34,591 nucleotides of DNA from Bacteroidetes bacterium QH_7_62_13 (GCA_003023365.1 PXTG01000097.1:1-34591); one strand, 5' to 3'; positions 1 through 9,942 are shown, counted from the stretch's first letter. Notes: a model not told the origin generated them from the sequence alone. Numbers and translations: made by a program.

Positions 1-1
1 C

Positions 2-184
2 ACAGACGCGGTGGAGGCCGCCGAGGAGCGGGTGCGCGAGGAAGTCAACGACGTGCTCCAGCGCATCGGCGTCCCGCACCGCACCGATATCGATGACCTC
101 CGAGATCAGGTAAACGACCTAGCCGAACGGATGGACCGCCTGGCGGACGCTATTTCCGAGGAACAGGAAGCGGGCGACGCGTAG
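2..184 (+). CDS. Phasin-family-like protein, C-terminal fragment (5' end outside window)
   Basis: Open frame from window start to TAG at 182-184: TDAVEAAEERVREEVNDVLQRIGVPHRTDIDDLRDQVNDLAERMDRLADAISEEQEAGDA; heptad-rich 'LQRIGVPHRTDIDDLRDQVNDLAERMDRL' resembles phasin/PhaF C-terminal helices. Confidence 0.6.
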   Translation, partial: TDAVEAAEERVREEVNDVLQRIGVPHRTDIDDLRDQVNDLAERMDRLADAISEEQEAGDA

Positions 185-195
185 GTCTACGCGTC
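176..195. repeat. Palindrome spanning two convergent stop codons
   Basis: GACGCGTAG-GT-CTACGCGTC, 9-bp perfect arms; contains TAG of the phasin-like gene (182-184) and the complement of TAG of the WS/DGAT gene (187-189). Confidence 0.9.
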
Positions 196-1569
196 ATCCG
201 CCGGTGATAAATCCTCGGCGAGCCGGTCGAATTCAGCCTCGAATCCGTCGATGATTGTGTCGGGGTCCGGGATGAGATTCGCGTCGCAGGCCACGCCGAT
301 CCGCACCTCGCCGTTGTAGCTGAAGATGCTCACGCCCAGGCCGATGCGCCCGGCGCGCGGCACCCACGGCATCACGTTCTGCACGCGGCAGCCCTTCATG
401 TGCAGTTGCTCCTGCGGGCCGGGCACGTTCGTCATCACCGCGCTGGCCTTGCTGCCGAAGAACTGAACCGCCTGCTCCTCGACCTCCACCGGGAAGTGCC
501 CCAGGGCCTCCAACACCCCGAAGGTGGCTCCCGCCTCCGAGGACCCTTTGATCTCGTCCATCCGCGTCTTCACCGCCAGCACCCGTTCAAGCCGGTCGTC
601 CACACCCACCGGCAGGTCGAGGAATACGAGCCCGAACCGGTTGCCCAGCTCGAACGCCTTCTCCGGCGGCCGTAGATTGACCGGGATGAGCGAGCGGACC
701 ATCACCCCGTTCGTCGGCTCGTCGTGCTCATTCAAGTAATGCCGCAGCGCGCCGGCTACGGCCCCGAGGAGCACGTCGTTCACCTTCGCGTCGAGGGCGT
801 GGCCGATGCGCTTGACCGTCGTCAGATCGAGGGGAGCGGACCATGTGGCCTTCTGCGCCACCTTCAAGTCCCCCCTGAACGGCGTGTCCGAGTCCGGCCC
901 GAGGAGGAGGAGCTTCGACAGGGCCGCCCCCAGACTCATTCCCTGCTTCGCCCGCTGCACGCCATGCGAGGGGTTCCAAATCGACTCGATGCCGTCCGCC
1001 AGCAGGCGCCCGCCCGTCGACACGGCTCCCTGCACCGTCTTGAGGACGCCGCGGATCGCTCCTGGCAGCAATGAGCGATCCATGTTCCTGTCGGGGAAGC
1101 GGGATGGGTCGAAGTGCTCGTCGGTGAGGGAGAGGAGGACCTGCACCAGCGCCATCCCATCCCCGATACAGTGATGGAGCCGCACGATGAGGGCACTTCC
1201 CCCAAGGTAATCCTCAATCAGCTCCATGTGCCAGAGCGGCTTCGAGCGATTGAGCGGGTCGCTCATCCGTTCGCTGACCCGTTCTTTCAACTCCGCCCGC
1301 CCGGCCGCGCCCGGAAGGGCCGATCGGTGAACGTGTTGGTCGAGGTCGAAGTGCGGGTCGAGTTCCCAGTGCGGCGAGCTGAGCGGGTCACGCACCCGTT
1401 GCCGAAATCGCGTGAACCCCAGAAACCGTTCCTTGAGCAGGTCCTTGAGCGTGCCGATGTCCATCGGGTCTTCCAGCACTAGAACCCCCGTGATCGTCAT
1501 CAGGTTGGTCGGGTCGTCCATGCGAAGCCAGGCCGCGTCGACGCCGGAAAGGGGCTCGGTGGACTTCAT
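187..1569 (-). CDS. Wax ester synthase/diacylglycerol acyltransferase (WS/DGAT) family protein
   Basis: 460 aa; 'RLHHCIGDGMALVQ' matches the HHxxxDG acyltransferase motif; 'PLSGVDAAWLRMDDPTNLMTITGVLVLE' N-terminus and 'NVPGPQEQLHMKGCRV' typical of the family. Confidence 0.93.
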   Translation of the reverse strand: MKSTEPLSGVDAAWLRMDDPTNLMTITGVLVLEDPMDIGTLKDLLKERFLGFTRFRQRVRDPLSSPHWELDPHFDLDQHVHRSALPGAAGRAELKERVSERMSDPLNRSKPLWHMELIEDYLGGSALIVRLHHCIGDGMALVQVLLSLTDEHFDPSRFPDRNMDRSLLPGAIRGVLKTVQGAVSTGGRLLADGIESIWNPSHGVQRAKQGMSLGAALSKLLLLGPDSDTPFRGDLKVAQKATWSAPLDLTTVKRIGHALDAKVNDVLLGAVAGALRHYLNEHDEPTNGVMVRSLIPVNLRPPEKAFELGNRFGLVFLDLPVGVDDRLERVLAVKTRMDEIKGSSEAGATFGVLEALGHFPVEVEEQAVQFFGSKASAVMTNVPGPQEQLHMKGCRVQNVMPWVPRAGRIGLGVSIFSYNGEVRIGVACDANLIPDPDTIIDGFEAEFDRLAEDLSPADDA

Positions 1570-1763
1570 GAAGGGGGTAGATGATGAACGGGAAAGGGGG
1601 GAATGGAAAGGTGAGGGGCGGGGCGCACAGAGTCAAGGCCGCAGGCTGTCAGCGGAGCCGGGGCCCTGCGGGGAGAAACGAGCGCCGGACCGTGAACCGG
1701 ATCACGCCGAAAATTCGACCCGACACGGCTGGTTTCTCCCCTCTCCAAAAATACAGGATCGCA

Positions 1764-2939
1764 TCAGCGGGCCCGAAAGAGCGCCTCGTCCACCGCATAG
1801 ATGGTAAGGCCGAGGGTGGTCACCACTGCGAGTGCGGCTGCCGGGGCCCAGATGATCAGGCCGCCGATAATCCCCAGCACGGCCCCGAGGTATTTGATAT
1901 AGTTGAGCTGTTCGTTGGTGGTGCGGCGCAGCAGCATTTCGAGCTGTTGCTCGTCGTAGGCCCGCACGTTCTCGAAGACGATGCGTTGCACGTCGAGGGT
2001 ATCGACGAGGCGAAGGATCAGTTCGGTCAATATTTCTTCGATGGTGGTTCCGTGCCGGTCCAGGTAGGCCGGCAGGCGATCCAGCACCGGATTCATTTCG
2101 TCCAGGAGCGGATCAATCGCTTCGGGCAGTCGGCGGGTGGCCTCCCGCAGCCGTTCCTGAAAATCGTCCTCCCCAAATAGCCGGTAGGTGCGCAGCGCCA
2201 CGCCTGGGAGGCCCTCCGCGTTCTGCTCCATCTGCTCGGCCGTAAAGTCCGCGATGCGATCCTGGACCGAGGGGGTCGAGAGCACGTCTCGGAGCACGCC
2301 GCGGAGCAGGATCTTGAGTTCGTGACGCACCTCGTCGTCGGTGACCACGTCCCCGGCCACGGCCACCAGCAGGTCACGGTACTGGGCCGCGAGGCCGCTC
2401 TCGCGGATTTTCTCCATGATGATGCGCTTGTTGATGAGCTCGTCGCTCACCGCCTGGGCGAGGCGGTAGGCCACCCGTTCTCGCTGAGACGGAACGAGGC
2501 CCTGCCCCAAAATGGGTCGTTCCTTCCGGGGCCGGAAGAGCATCGTGATCGCCAACCAGTTTGTCCCAAACCCGATGAGGCCGCTCACCGTGGTGTAGCG
2601 CAGCAGGTCTTCGAGAACGATCGAATAGCCGGCCACGCTTACCGTGACGCCCGGAAAGTCCCAGGCAAACGACAGCCCAAAGAGGGCCCCCAGAATCCAT
2701 GGCAGGGCCCGGAGCACCGGAAGCCATTGGGCGTAGCTACCGGTGCGCTTCGGCGGCTCCTCGATGACAGGGTCCTCCTCGCTCGACTCGGGCAGGTGGT
2801 GGGCGACCGTGTCGAGCACGAGGTCGCGAAGTCGCCCGAGCGAGGATGTATGGGCCACGGCCGACCCGTCCGTCGCCTGCGACGACGAGGGGCGATCGGC
2901 GGAGGGGTGCGAGTTTGAGGAAGATGCGTCGTCGGGCAT
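1764..2939 (-). CDS. DUF445 family membrane protein
   Basis: 391 aa; 'GLIGFGTNWLAITMLFRPRKERPILGQGLVPSQRERVAYRLAQAVSDELIN' is characteristic of DUF445; C-terminal hydrophobic segment. Confidence 0.88.
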   Translation of the reverse strand: MPDDASSSNSHPSADRPSSSQATDGSAVAHTSSLGRLRDLVLDTVAHHLPESSEEDPVIEEPPKRTGSYAQWLPVLRALPWILGALFGLSFAWDFPGVTVSVAGYSIVLEDLLRYTTVSGLIGFGTNWLAITMLFRPRKERPILGQGLVPSQRERVAYRLAQAVSDELINKRIIMEKIRESGLAAQYRDLLVAVAGDVVTDDEVRHELKILLRGVLRDVLSTPSVQDRIADFTAEQMEQNAEGLPGVALRTYRLFGEDDFQERLREATRRLPEAIDPLLDEMNPVLDRLPAYLDRHGTTIEEILTELILRLVDTLDVQRIVFENVRAYDEQQLEMLLRRTTNEQLNYIKYLGAVLGIIGGLIIWAPAAALAVVTTLGLTIYAVDEALFRAR

Positions 2940-3122
2940 GAGGAGAAAATCGCGGTCGGGGCGTCCCCGAGGCTCAGCATCCGGACAGGCATCGGCCTTT
3001 TCGTACCGGCTTACTCACAGGTAGACTGCGGGGCTGCGAGCCGCCGGCGGCGGGCACCGCTCTACACTGAACCCTCGACTGAAGCAAAATCACTCAACAC
3101 GGGACCATCGAGCAGCTCACCG

Positions 3123-4049
3123 CTAGAATACCTTCACGAGCGTCATGTTGTCCATGTAGCGACTGGGGTTTTGCTGAAAGTCGCGCAGGAGGTCGTTCGT
3201 CCGTGCGGCCGCCGAATCCATCTTCATGTACAGTCCGGGATCGTTTATCAGGCGCCCGGCGGTCCCTTCGCCCCCATTTAGCTTGGTGGTGAGCGTGTCG
3301 AGCGCGGCGGAAGTCTCTTCGAAGGAGGCGAGGCTTCGGTTAAGGCGGTCCAACGATTCGTTCAGGCGGTGGACCGTCACGCCGAGCGAGTCGTCACTCG
3401 TTAAAGACTCCACGTTGCGGGTAACCCCCTCAAGATTTTGAATAAGGCGCTGGATGTTTTCCTTTTCGGCCGACGACGCGTCTTCGAGATTGCGCGTCAG
3501 CGTCCGGAGGGACGTCAGCGTCTGCCGGAGGTCGCTGTCCGGGCGTTGAAGCTGTCGGTTAATCCCGGTGAGCGTCGCATTTGTGCCGGTCAGCACACTG
3601 TCGAACTTCTCGACAAGGGCGGGGGCCTTCGTCGTCATCTGCTGGAGCCCCGTCTCCTCCTCCGTCACCGGGAGCGTGGACCCGGAGGCAATCGCGGGAT
3701 TATCCTTCGGTCCCGGAATGATCTTTACGTGCACCCCTCCAAGGGCGCTGATGCCTGCGACCCGGGCGCTCGACCCCTTCGGAATGGTGGGTCCCCGTTC
3801 AAGCTGAAGGCGAGCCCGGACACTCTGCGTCTCGGAATTGAACCCTACCTCCTCGACCGACCCCACCTTTACCCCCTTCATTTGCACTGCATTGCCGGCC
3901 ACCAGGCCCCCGGCGTCCTCAAACTCGGCGTAGAGGACGTAGGACTCCCCGAATAGGGACACGTTCTGGAAGAACCGAATTCCGACGAATGCGACGAGGG
4001 CCGCAGCGACGATCGCGGCCCCGACTTTCAATTCGTTGCTGTATTGCAT
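3123..4049 (-). CDS. mlaD: MlaD/MCE-family lipid transport protein
   Basis: MQYSNELKVGAAIVAAALVAFVGIRFF N-terminal TM plus MCE domain 'LYAEFEDAGGLVAGNAVQMKGVKVGSVEEVGF'; adjacent to MlaF and MlaE. Start moved from 4082 to 4049 on N-terminal architecture. Confidence 0.92.
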   Translation of the reverse strand: MQYSNELKVGAAIVAAALVAFVGIRFFQNVSLFGESYVLYAEFEDAGGLVAGNAVQMKGVKVGSVEEVGFNSETQSVRARLQLERGPTIPKGSSARVAGISALGGVHVKIIPGPKDNPAIASGSTLPVTEEETGLQQMTTKAPALVEKFDSVLTGTNATLTGINRQLQRPDSDLRQTLTSLRTLTRNLEDASSAEKENIQRLIQNLEGVTRNVESLTSDDSLGVTVHRLNESLDRLNRSLASFEETSAALDTLTTKLNGGEGTAGRLINDPGLYMKMDSAAARTNDLLRDFQQNPSRYMDNMTLVKVF

Positions 4050-4096
4050 ACCAGAAAAATCAGAAGCGAAAAAGAAAGACAATCCCGTCGCGCCCG

Positions 4097-4879
4097 CTAG
4101 ACCGAAGAGCCCGATAGCGACGCCGTGGCCGAGGCCTCATCGATCGTGTACTCGCTCGCTTTCACGAACGAGTTGAGGTGCGGATTCGTGCACTCGTGGA
4201 TCTCCTCCACCGTCCCGACCCATTCGAGGTCGTTGCCGTGGAGAAACGCCACCCGATCGGCCACCTCCAGGACAGAGTGCATGTCGTGCGTGATCACGAC
4301 GCTCGTCACGTTCAGCTCCTTGGCGAGATGATTGATGAGGTCGTTGATCGTGTTTGAGGTCTCCGGGTCGAGGCCACTGGTCGGCTCGTCGTACAGGATG
4401 TACTGCGGCTCCATCGCGATGGCCCGGGCGAGGGCCACCCGCTTGCGCATTCCCCCCGACAGCTCCGACGGATTCTTGTCCCCGACCTCCGACAGCCGAA
4501 CCAGGTCCAGGCACTCTTGCACGCGGGCTTCGATCTCGTCCTCCGTCATCGACGAGAAGTAGCGAAGCGGAAAAGCGATGTTGCCGAACGTCGTCTTGGA
4601 GTCGAAGAGGGCGCCGCCCTGAAACAACACCCCAAACCGCATTCGAAGATGGCGGACCTGTTCGTAGGGCGCACAGCAGAGGTCTTCCCCGTCGACGTAC
4701 ACGTGCCCGCTGTCGGGCTGGAGGAGGCCCACGAAATGCTTCATCAGCACACTCTTTCCGGACCCCGAACGCCCGATGATGGCGAGCTTTTCCCCGTCGC
4801 GCACCTCTATCGACACGTCCTCAAGCACGTCGAGCGCGCCGAAGCTCTTCGATATGTTCTCAACTTCAATCATAACCAA
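4097..4879 (-). CDS. mlaF: MlaF-type ABC transporter ATP-binding protein
   Basis: Walker A 'GRSGSGKSVL', signature 'LSGGMRKRVALARA', Walker B 'YILYDEPTSGLDP'; 'FGVLFQGGALFDSKTTFGNIAFPLR' typical of MlaF. Confidence 0.94.
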   Translation of the reverse strand: MVMIEVENISKSFGALDVLEDVSIEVRDGEKLAIIGRSGSGKSVLMKHFVGLLQPDSGHVYVDGEDLCCAPYEQVRHLRMRFGVLFQGGALFDSKTTFGNIAFPLRYFSSMTEDEIEARVQECLDLVRLSEVGDKNPSELSGGMRKRVALARAIAMEPQYILYDEPTSGLDPETSNTINDLINHLAKELNVTSVVITHDMHSVLEVADRVAFLHGNDLEWVGTVEEIHECTNPHLNSFVKASEYTIDEASATASLSGSSV

Positions 4880-5026
4880 GACAGGGACGAATACGCCCGG
4901 TTGTCAGCACCAAGAAGCAAGCGAACAATCAGTTCTACGGAGTCGGCGGTACAATGGTTATTCGTACGGGCGCAATCCATATCTACACGGCCCTCGAACG
5001 AATGAAGCGACTGCGGGCGGCGCTCG

Positions 5027-5779
5027 TTACAGGAGCAGAAGCGCCACCATCAAATCGGCCACGAGGATGAAGACGCAGCTCAGCACCGCCGCCTGCGTCG
5101 TGCTATCGCCCACGCCCTCGGCCCCGCTCTGAGTGTAGTATCCTTTGTAGCAGGCGACCGAGGTGATGATGAATCCGAAGGTCAGCGATTTGACGAACCC
5201 AATGAACGGATCGAGAAGCTGGAAAAACTGGCGGGCCCCCTTCAGGAACTCGCTCACGCTGAGGAACCCGCCGATGTGTCCGGTGAAGATGCCGGTCCCG
5301 ATGCCCACGACGCACGAGACGACGTACAGGACCGGAAACATAATCAGCCCCGCTAGCACACGCGGCAGGACGAGAAACCCGATCGAGTTGAGCCCCATCG
5401 CTTCGAGGGCGTCGATCTGCTCGGACACCCGCATCGTGCCGAGCTCCGCCGCAATCCGGGCCCCGACGCGCCCCGCGAGGATGAACCCAGCGATCACCAC
5501 TCCCAGCTCCAGCATGATCGAGGGCGCAACGATCGACCCGATAATCGTCTTCGGAATGAACGGCGTCTCCAACTGATAGGCTGTTTGGACGGTTAGCACC
5601 GCCCCCGAAAAGGCCGCCGCAAGCGCGACGATCGGGACCGAATCGATCCCGATGCGCACCATTTGAATGAAGAGGTTCTTCCAGTAGATGCGAATCTCAT
5701 CGACCGACGCGAAGGCGCGGCCCATCAGGATCGCGTACTTGCCAACGGCACGGAGGGGAGAAAGGAGAGCGTCGATCAC
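5027..5779 (-). CDS. mlaE: MlaE-type ABC transporter permease
   Basis: 'SVPIVALAAAFSGAVLTVQTAYQLE', 'EQIDALEAMGLNSIGFLVLPRVLAGLIMFPVLYV' are MlaE hallmarks. The ORF extends to 5977, but the upstream part is low quality and runs into the radA start; GTG at 5779 proposed. Confidence 0.9.
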   Translation of the reverse strand: MIDALLSPLRAVGKYAILMGRAFASVDEIRIYWKNLFIQMVRIGIDSVPIVALAAAFSGAVLTVQTAYQLETPFIPKTIIGSIVAPSIMLELGVVIAGFILAGRVGARIAAELGTMRVSEQIDALEAMGLNSIGFLVLPRVLAGLIMFPVLYVVSCVVGIGTGIFTGHIGGFLSVSEFLKGARQFFQLLDPFIGFVKSLTFGFIITSVACYKGYYTQSGAEGVGDSTTQAAVLSCVFILVADLMVALLLL

Positions 5780-5975
5780 CGCGGGCGCGGTTGTCTGCAA
5801 GAAAAATGGGCGACCAGAACGGCACGGGACAATCGGCCCAGTGCTTCGTATCCTTGTTGCGTCACTTATTGTGCACACCTGACCCGGCGTTAAGGTTCCT
5901 ATGTGCCTCGTGCCGTCCCCGTGCCCCCGACGCAATCTTTCGCAACCTTTGCAGACTTGACCCTCTCTTTCGCTC

Positions 5976-7361
5976 ATGGCTCGGTCCAGTTCTCGCTACG
6001 TGTGCCAGGAATGCGGCTACGAAGCCCACAAGTGGATGGGAAAGTGCGCCGGCTGCGGCGCCTGGAATACGCTCGTCGAAGAGACCGACTCGGCCGACGT
6101 GGACGCCCAGGTGCCCGACCTGTCCGGCGATGGCGCAAGCACGAGCAACGGGGCGTCGAAGCACGGGGCGCCCGAACGGCTCACCGCTGTTGAGATGGAG
6201 GGGGAAGCGCGCCTCCAAACCGGCGTCGAGGAGCTCGACCGCGTGATGGGCGGCGGTATCATGCAGGGCGGCTTCAGCCTTATCGCGGGGGATCCGGGCA
6301 TCGGCAAAAGCACCCTCATGACCGAGCTCGGCGGATACCTGCCCGACTCCGACATTCTGTACGTCACCGGTGAGGAGTCGAAGCGACAGGTAAAAATGCG
6401 CGCCCAGCGCCTCGGCGTCGATTCCGAAACCCTCTACCTTCTGGCCGAAACGAACGTCCAGCAGCTCGCCGACGCCGTGCATCAGGTGGAGCCGGATCTT
6501 CTCATCGTGGACTCCATCCAGACCATCTACCGGCCCGACCTGTCGAGCGCCCCTGGATCGGTCAGTCAGGTCCGCGAGAGCACGGCCTCCCTCCGCAAGC
6601 TGACGAAGGAGAAGGAATTTTCGACGTTCCTCGTGGGCCACGTCACCAAGAAGGGAACCATCGCCGGGCCGCGCGTGCTGGAGCACATGGTCGACACGGT
6701 CCTGTACTTTGAAGGAGACAATAACCACGCCTACCGCATCCTTCGGACGGTCAAGAATCGCTTCGGGGCGGCCAACGAAATCGGCGTGTTTGAAATGCGT
6801 GAGGACGGTCTACAGGAGGTCCCGAACCCGAGTGAGCTCTTCCTGTCGGAGCGCGGGTACGGTGTGAGCGGCTCTACTGTCGTGTGCTCACTGGAGGGGA
6901 CCCGGCCCATCCTCGTCGAAATTCAGGCGCTCGTGACGCCAACGTCCTACAACACCCCCCAGCGCACCGTCACCGGCTTCGCCTCCCAGCGCCTGCAGAT
7001 GATCCTGGCGGTGCTGGAGAAGCGCTCCGGCCTCGCCTTCAGCGACCACGACGTGTTCGTGAACGTGGCCGGGGGCGTCACCCTCGACGAACCCGCCGTG
7101 GACCTGGGTGTGGCCATCGCCGCGGCGTCTTCCTTCCGCGACATTCCCGCCGACACGGGCTCGGTGCTGATTGGCGAGGTGGGCCTGGGCGGCGAGATTC
7201 GCACCGTTAGCCAGATCGAACCGCGCCTCAAGGAAGCCGCCAAGCTCGGCTTCGAGCGTGCCGTGGTGCCCGAGAACAACCTCGACCGCATCGCCGGTGA
7301 CTACAATCTCGACGTCGCGGGTGCGGAGGAGTTGCGGGACGTAGTGGACCTGGTGCTTTAA
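5976..7361 (+). CDS. radA: DNA repair protein RadA
   Basis: 461 aa; zinc finger 'CQECGYEAHKWMGKCAGC', Walker A 'GDPGIGKSTL', RadA motif 'KNRFG', Lon-like C-terminal domain. Confidence 0.97.
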   Translation: MARSSSRYVCQECGYEAHKWMGKCAGCGAWNTLVEETDSADVDAQVPDLSGDGASTSNGASKHGAPERLTAVEMEGEARLQTGVEELDRVMGGGIMQGGFSLIAGDPGIGKSTLMTELGGYLPDSDILYVTGEESKRQVKMRAQRLGVDSETLYLLAETNVQQLADAVHQVEPDLLIVDSIQTIYRPDLSSAPGSVSQVRESTASLRKLTKEKEFSTFLVGHVTKKGTIAGPRVLEHMVDTVLYFEGDNNHAYRILRTVKNRFGAANEIGVFEMREDGLQEVPNPSELFLSERGYGVSGSTVVCSLEGTRPILVEIQALVTPTSYNTPQRTVTGFASQRLQMILAVLEKRSGLAFSDHDVFVNVAGGVTLDEPAVDLGVAIAAASSFRDIPADTGSVLIGEVGLGGEIRTVSQIEPRLKEAAKLGFERAVVPENNLDRIAGDYNLDVAGAEELRDVVDLVL

Positions 7362-7706
7362 GTGTGAGGTGCAGGATTGGGAATGAGGGAACAGGGTGGC
7401 GCGACAACCCGACGCTCGCCGATTCGCTGACGCGGTGGACCGGCTCGTCGACGATCAACGGAGCCAGAGCATCGTCCGTCGCCAAACCGAATCACAGGAC
7501 GGAGATCCCACCCCAAGGAAACATGCCCATCGGGGCCCATTCCTGCGCAGGGGACAGAACAGCCGTCAAGAATCTCTGACATCTCCCGGACGTTGGAGGA
7601 GTCGGTGTTTCACAGGGGATCCGTCATAATAATCGCGCCGGGCGGTCCGTTGTCTGAGTAGCTATGCCTCCGGACCTCCCGGCCCTGCCAACGAGTGACC
7701 CGTCGT

Positions 7707-8306
7707 ATGGAGCATACAGACGAAGACCTGGTGACCGCCTACCTGGAGGACGGCGACGAGACCGCCTTCCGCCGGCTTGTGGAACGACACCAGGACCGTA
7801 TCTTCGGCTACCTCATGGGCATGTTGAAGGACCGGGCGGTGGCCAACGACGTCTTCCAAAACACCTTCGTCCGCGTGATCGACGCGATGCGGGACGGCTC
7901 CTACACCCACGAGGGAAAGTGGCTGAGCTGGGTGATGAGCATCGCCCGCAACGCGGCCATCGATCACATGCGCAAGCAAAAGAAGTGGGCGGACATGCCC
8001 CACGACCCGGATGAGGGCCGCTCCTTCTGGGAGACCCTCGAAGACGATTCTCCCTCCGCCAACGAGGAGCTCCACCGCGCCGAACAACGAGAGTGGCTCG
8101 ACGAACACATCGAGGAACTCGCCCCCGAGCAACGCGAGGTCCTCCTCCTTCGGCAGGAGACGGACCTAACGTTCCGCGAGATTTCGGACCTGCAGGACGT
8201 CTCCATCAACACCGCCCTGGGCCGCATGCGCTACGCCCTCAAGAACCTCCGCAAGATGATGAAAAAGTCCGACAAAACCTCCCTGGCCGGGACGACCGAC
8301 TCGTAG
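7707..8306 (+). CDS. ECF-type RNA polymerase sigma factor
   Basis: 'MEHTDEDLVTAYLEDGDETAFRRLVERHQDRIFGYLMGMLKDRAVANDVFQNTFVRV' (region 2) and 'LAPEQREVLLLRQETDLTFREISDLQDVSINTALGRMRYALKNLRK' (region 4). ATG at 7707 preferred over GTG at 7695. Confidence 0.93.
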   Translation: MEHTDEDLVTAYLEDGDETAFRRLVERHQDRIFGYLMGMLKDRAVANDVFQNTFVRVIDAMRDGSYTHEGKWLSWVMSIARNAAIDHMRKQKKWADMPHDPDEGRSFWETLEDDSPSANEELHRAEQREWLDEHIEELAPEQREVLLLRQETDLTFREISDLQDVSINTALGRMRYALKNLRKMMKKSDKTSLAGTTDS

Positions 8307-8372
8307 GGACTCGTTGGGGAGCCCTCGAACACACACTCGTTTCGTCGCATCGACGACTTTCCGCCGCATCCT

Positions 8373-8895
8373 ATGGACGACTCGCTACGCATCATCCAGT
8401 ACCTGTACGGGGACGAGGTCGACGACCCCGACTTTCCTCGCCGGGTGGCGGGGGACGACGACCTCCCCCTCGCCCGACGCTGACGTGGTTGATCGCATCG
8501 TGGACCGGGCGGCCGAGGCCGCTCGTTCTCCCTCGTCTTCGCCCGGAGATCGCGCGCCTGACCGAGCGGCCCGCACCCCGGACCACAACCGGACGCGACG
8601 CCTGCAGAATGCGGGCGCAGTTCTCGCCTTACTGCTCGCCCTCGGCGTCGGCTGGTGGTACACGCCGGGCGACACGGCTCCCACCGAGGCCCCAAGCACG
8701 TCGTCCCCCCAGCAGGCGCCGACCACGGCCTCGTCGGAGCAACCCCAGAACGCGCAAGATGCCGAGGCGCTGCCCGAGTGGGATGATCGCGACGAAGTGG
8801 TGCGCCTCCATCGCCGCATCGAGACGCTGCGAACGCAGAACCGCTCTGGCGCGTGGGGCGGCAGCATGCAAACAGCTACTCAGACGAAGCCCTAG
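8373..8895 (+). pseudogene. Anti-sigma-factor-like single-TM protein gene, frame disrupted near 8460-8483
   Basis: ATG 8373 encodes MDDSLRIIQYLYGDEVDDPDFPRRVAGDDDLPLARR then TGA at 8481-8483. A different frame continues as SPSPDADVVDRIVDRAAEAARS...AGAVLALLLALGVGWWY (TM)...EWDDRDEVVRLHRRIETLRTQ to 8895. Confidence 0.6.
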
Positions 8896-8966
8896 CCGCC
8901 CGTCGACTTGACTGCACGGACCGCCCGATCCCGTCCGCCCGAACGAACGACGAGCCTCCAACGCCG

Positions 8967-9719
8967 ATGACTCGATTCTCCCGACTTGGCTACGTCTTCC
9001 TCCTCGGAACCTTTCTGTGGAGCATTCTCCTGCCCGCAGCCCTCGCCCAGCAAATGCGAACCCTCACCGTCCGCGACAGCGCCGTCTACGTCGACGGGAA
9101 AAAGCTCTCGGCGGATCAGGTCCCCGGCGACCTCGAACTGGACGGCATTACCGCCCGGTACCAGTTCGTCGGTATTCAGCGCCCCATTATTGAACTCAAC
9201 GGACGCCTCTTCGCGGTCGACAACGGGCTGAAGCCGGTCTCCGAGGACGAGGTCAACGCACAGGAGTCCTCCGTCATCCTCCAGGAGCTCAAGGCCCGTC
9301 CCTCCGCGATCGCGTCGTCGGACGCCCAGCGCGGCCCACGGGGCCAGTCCGCCTCCCCGACCCTCTCCCGGACCCGTGCCCCGCAGGAACGCTACTTGAG
9401 TGAAGTAGAAAAAGCGAACCGCGAACTCTACAAGCGCCTGATGCGCGAGCGAACGATGGAGAGTCAGGCGAAAGACCTGGCCCGCGTGATCCACATGCTT
9501 CCCGAAGACAGCGACGAACGACGGGCGAAGGTCGACTCCCTTCGCAGCCTGCTCAACAATATTTTCGCCCTGAAGCAGGAAAACCGTCGTCAGGAGATTG
9601 AGCGGCTGCAGCGCGAGATTCAGAAATTGCAGCGAAACCTGCAGAAACGCAGCCAGATGCGGGACCGAATGATCGACCATCGATTGAACCAACTGGTGGC
9701 CCCCTCGTCTGGACGCTGA
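8967..9719 (+). CDS. Exported coiled-coil protein of unknown function
   Basis: ATG 8967: MTRFSRLGYVFLLGTFLWSILLPAALAQQMRTLTV (signal peptide); C-terminus rich in coiled coil (KQENRRQEIERLQREIQKLQRNLQKRSQ). Confidence 0.75.
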   Translation: MTRFSRLGYVFLLGTFLWSILLPAALAQQMRTLTVRDSAVYVDGKKLSADQVPGDLELDGITARYQFVGIQRPIIELNGRLFAVDNGLKPVSEDEVNAQESSVILQELKARPSAIASSDAQRGPRGQSASPTLSRTRAPQERYLSEVEKANRELYKRLMRERTMESQAKDLARVIHMLPEDSDERRAKVDSLRSLLNNIFALKQENRRQEIERLQREIQKLQRNLQKRSQMRDRMIDHRLNQLVAPSSGR

Positions 9720-9747
9720 TGCTCTCCCGGGACGCCCGGCATCGTCC
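9711..9747 (+). terminator. Possible hairpin terminator after the exported coiled-coil protein gene
   Basis: GGAC...GATGC...CGGG-ACG-CCCG-GCATC-GTCC nested complementarity at the stop codon, followed by the pyrimidine-rich CTTCTTT. Confidence 0.4.
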
Positions 9748-9942
9748 CTTCTTTCGCCCCGTAACCTCCGGAGGACGTGTGAATTGCCGGGGATCGGCTG
9801 CACCTCAGGCTTTACTTTAGGTGCGACGACCTTCATCATGTAGGTGGAGGTATTTTCCGGCGGGTGTCCCGCTGCTCACCGGTCCAATTCTCACTCGGAC
9901 CGATCGCGGGAACGCCGCACACAGTTTCCCCTTCTGCACGTG

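Noticed and set aside
5780-5977. N-terminal extension of the mlaE ORF
   Set aside because: Cys/Arg-rich non-family sequence occupying the divergent promoter region with radA; real start likely near 5779.
5862-6728. 288-aa minus-strand ORF
   Set aside because: Antisense to radA; shadow ORF.
8892-9839. 315-aa minus-strand ORF
   Set aside because: Antisense to the exported coiled-coil protein, whose signal peptide and heptad composition are more protein-like.
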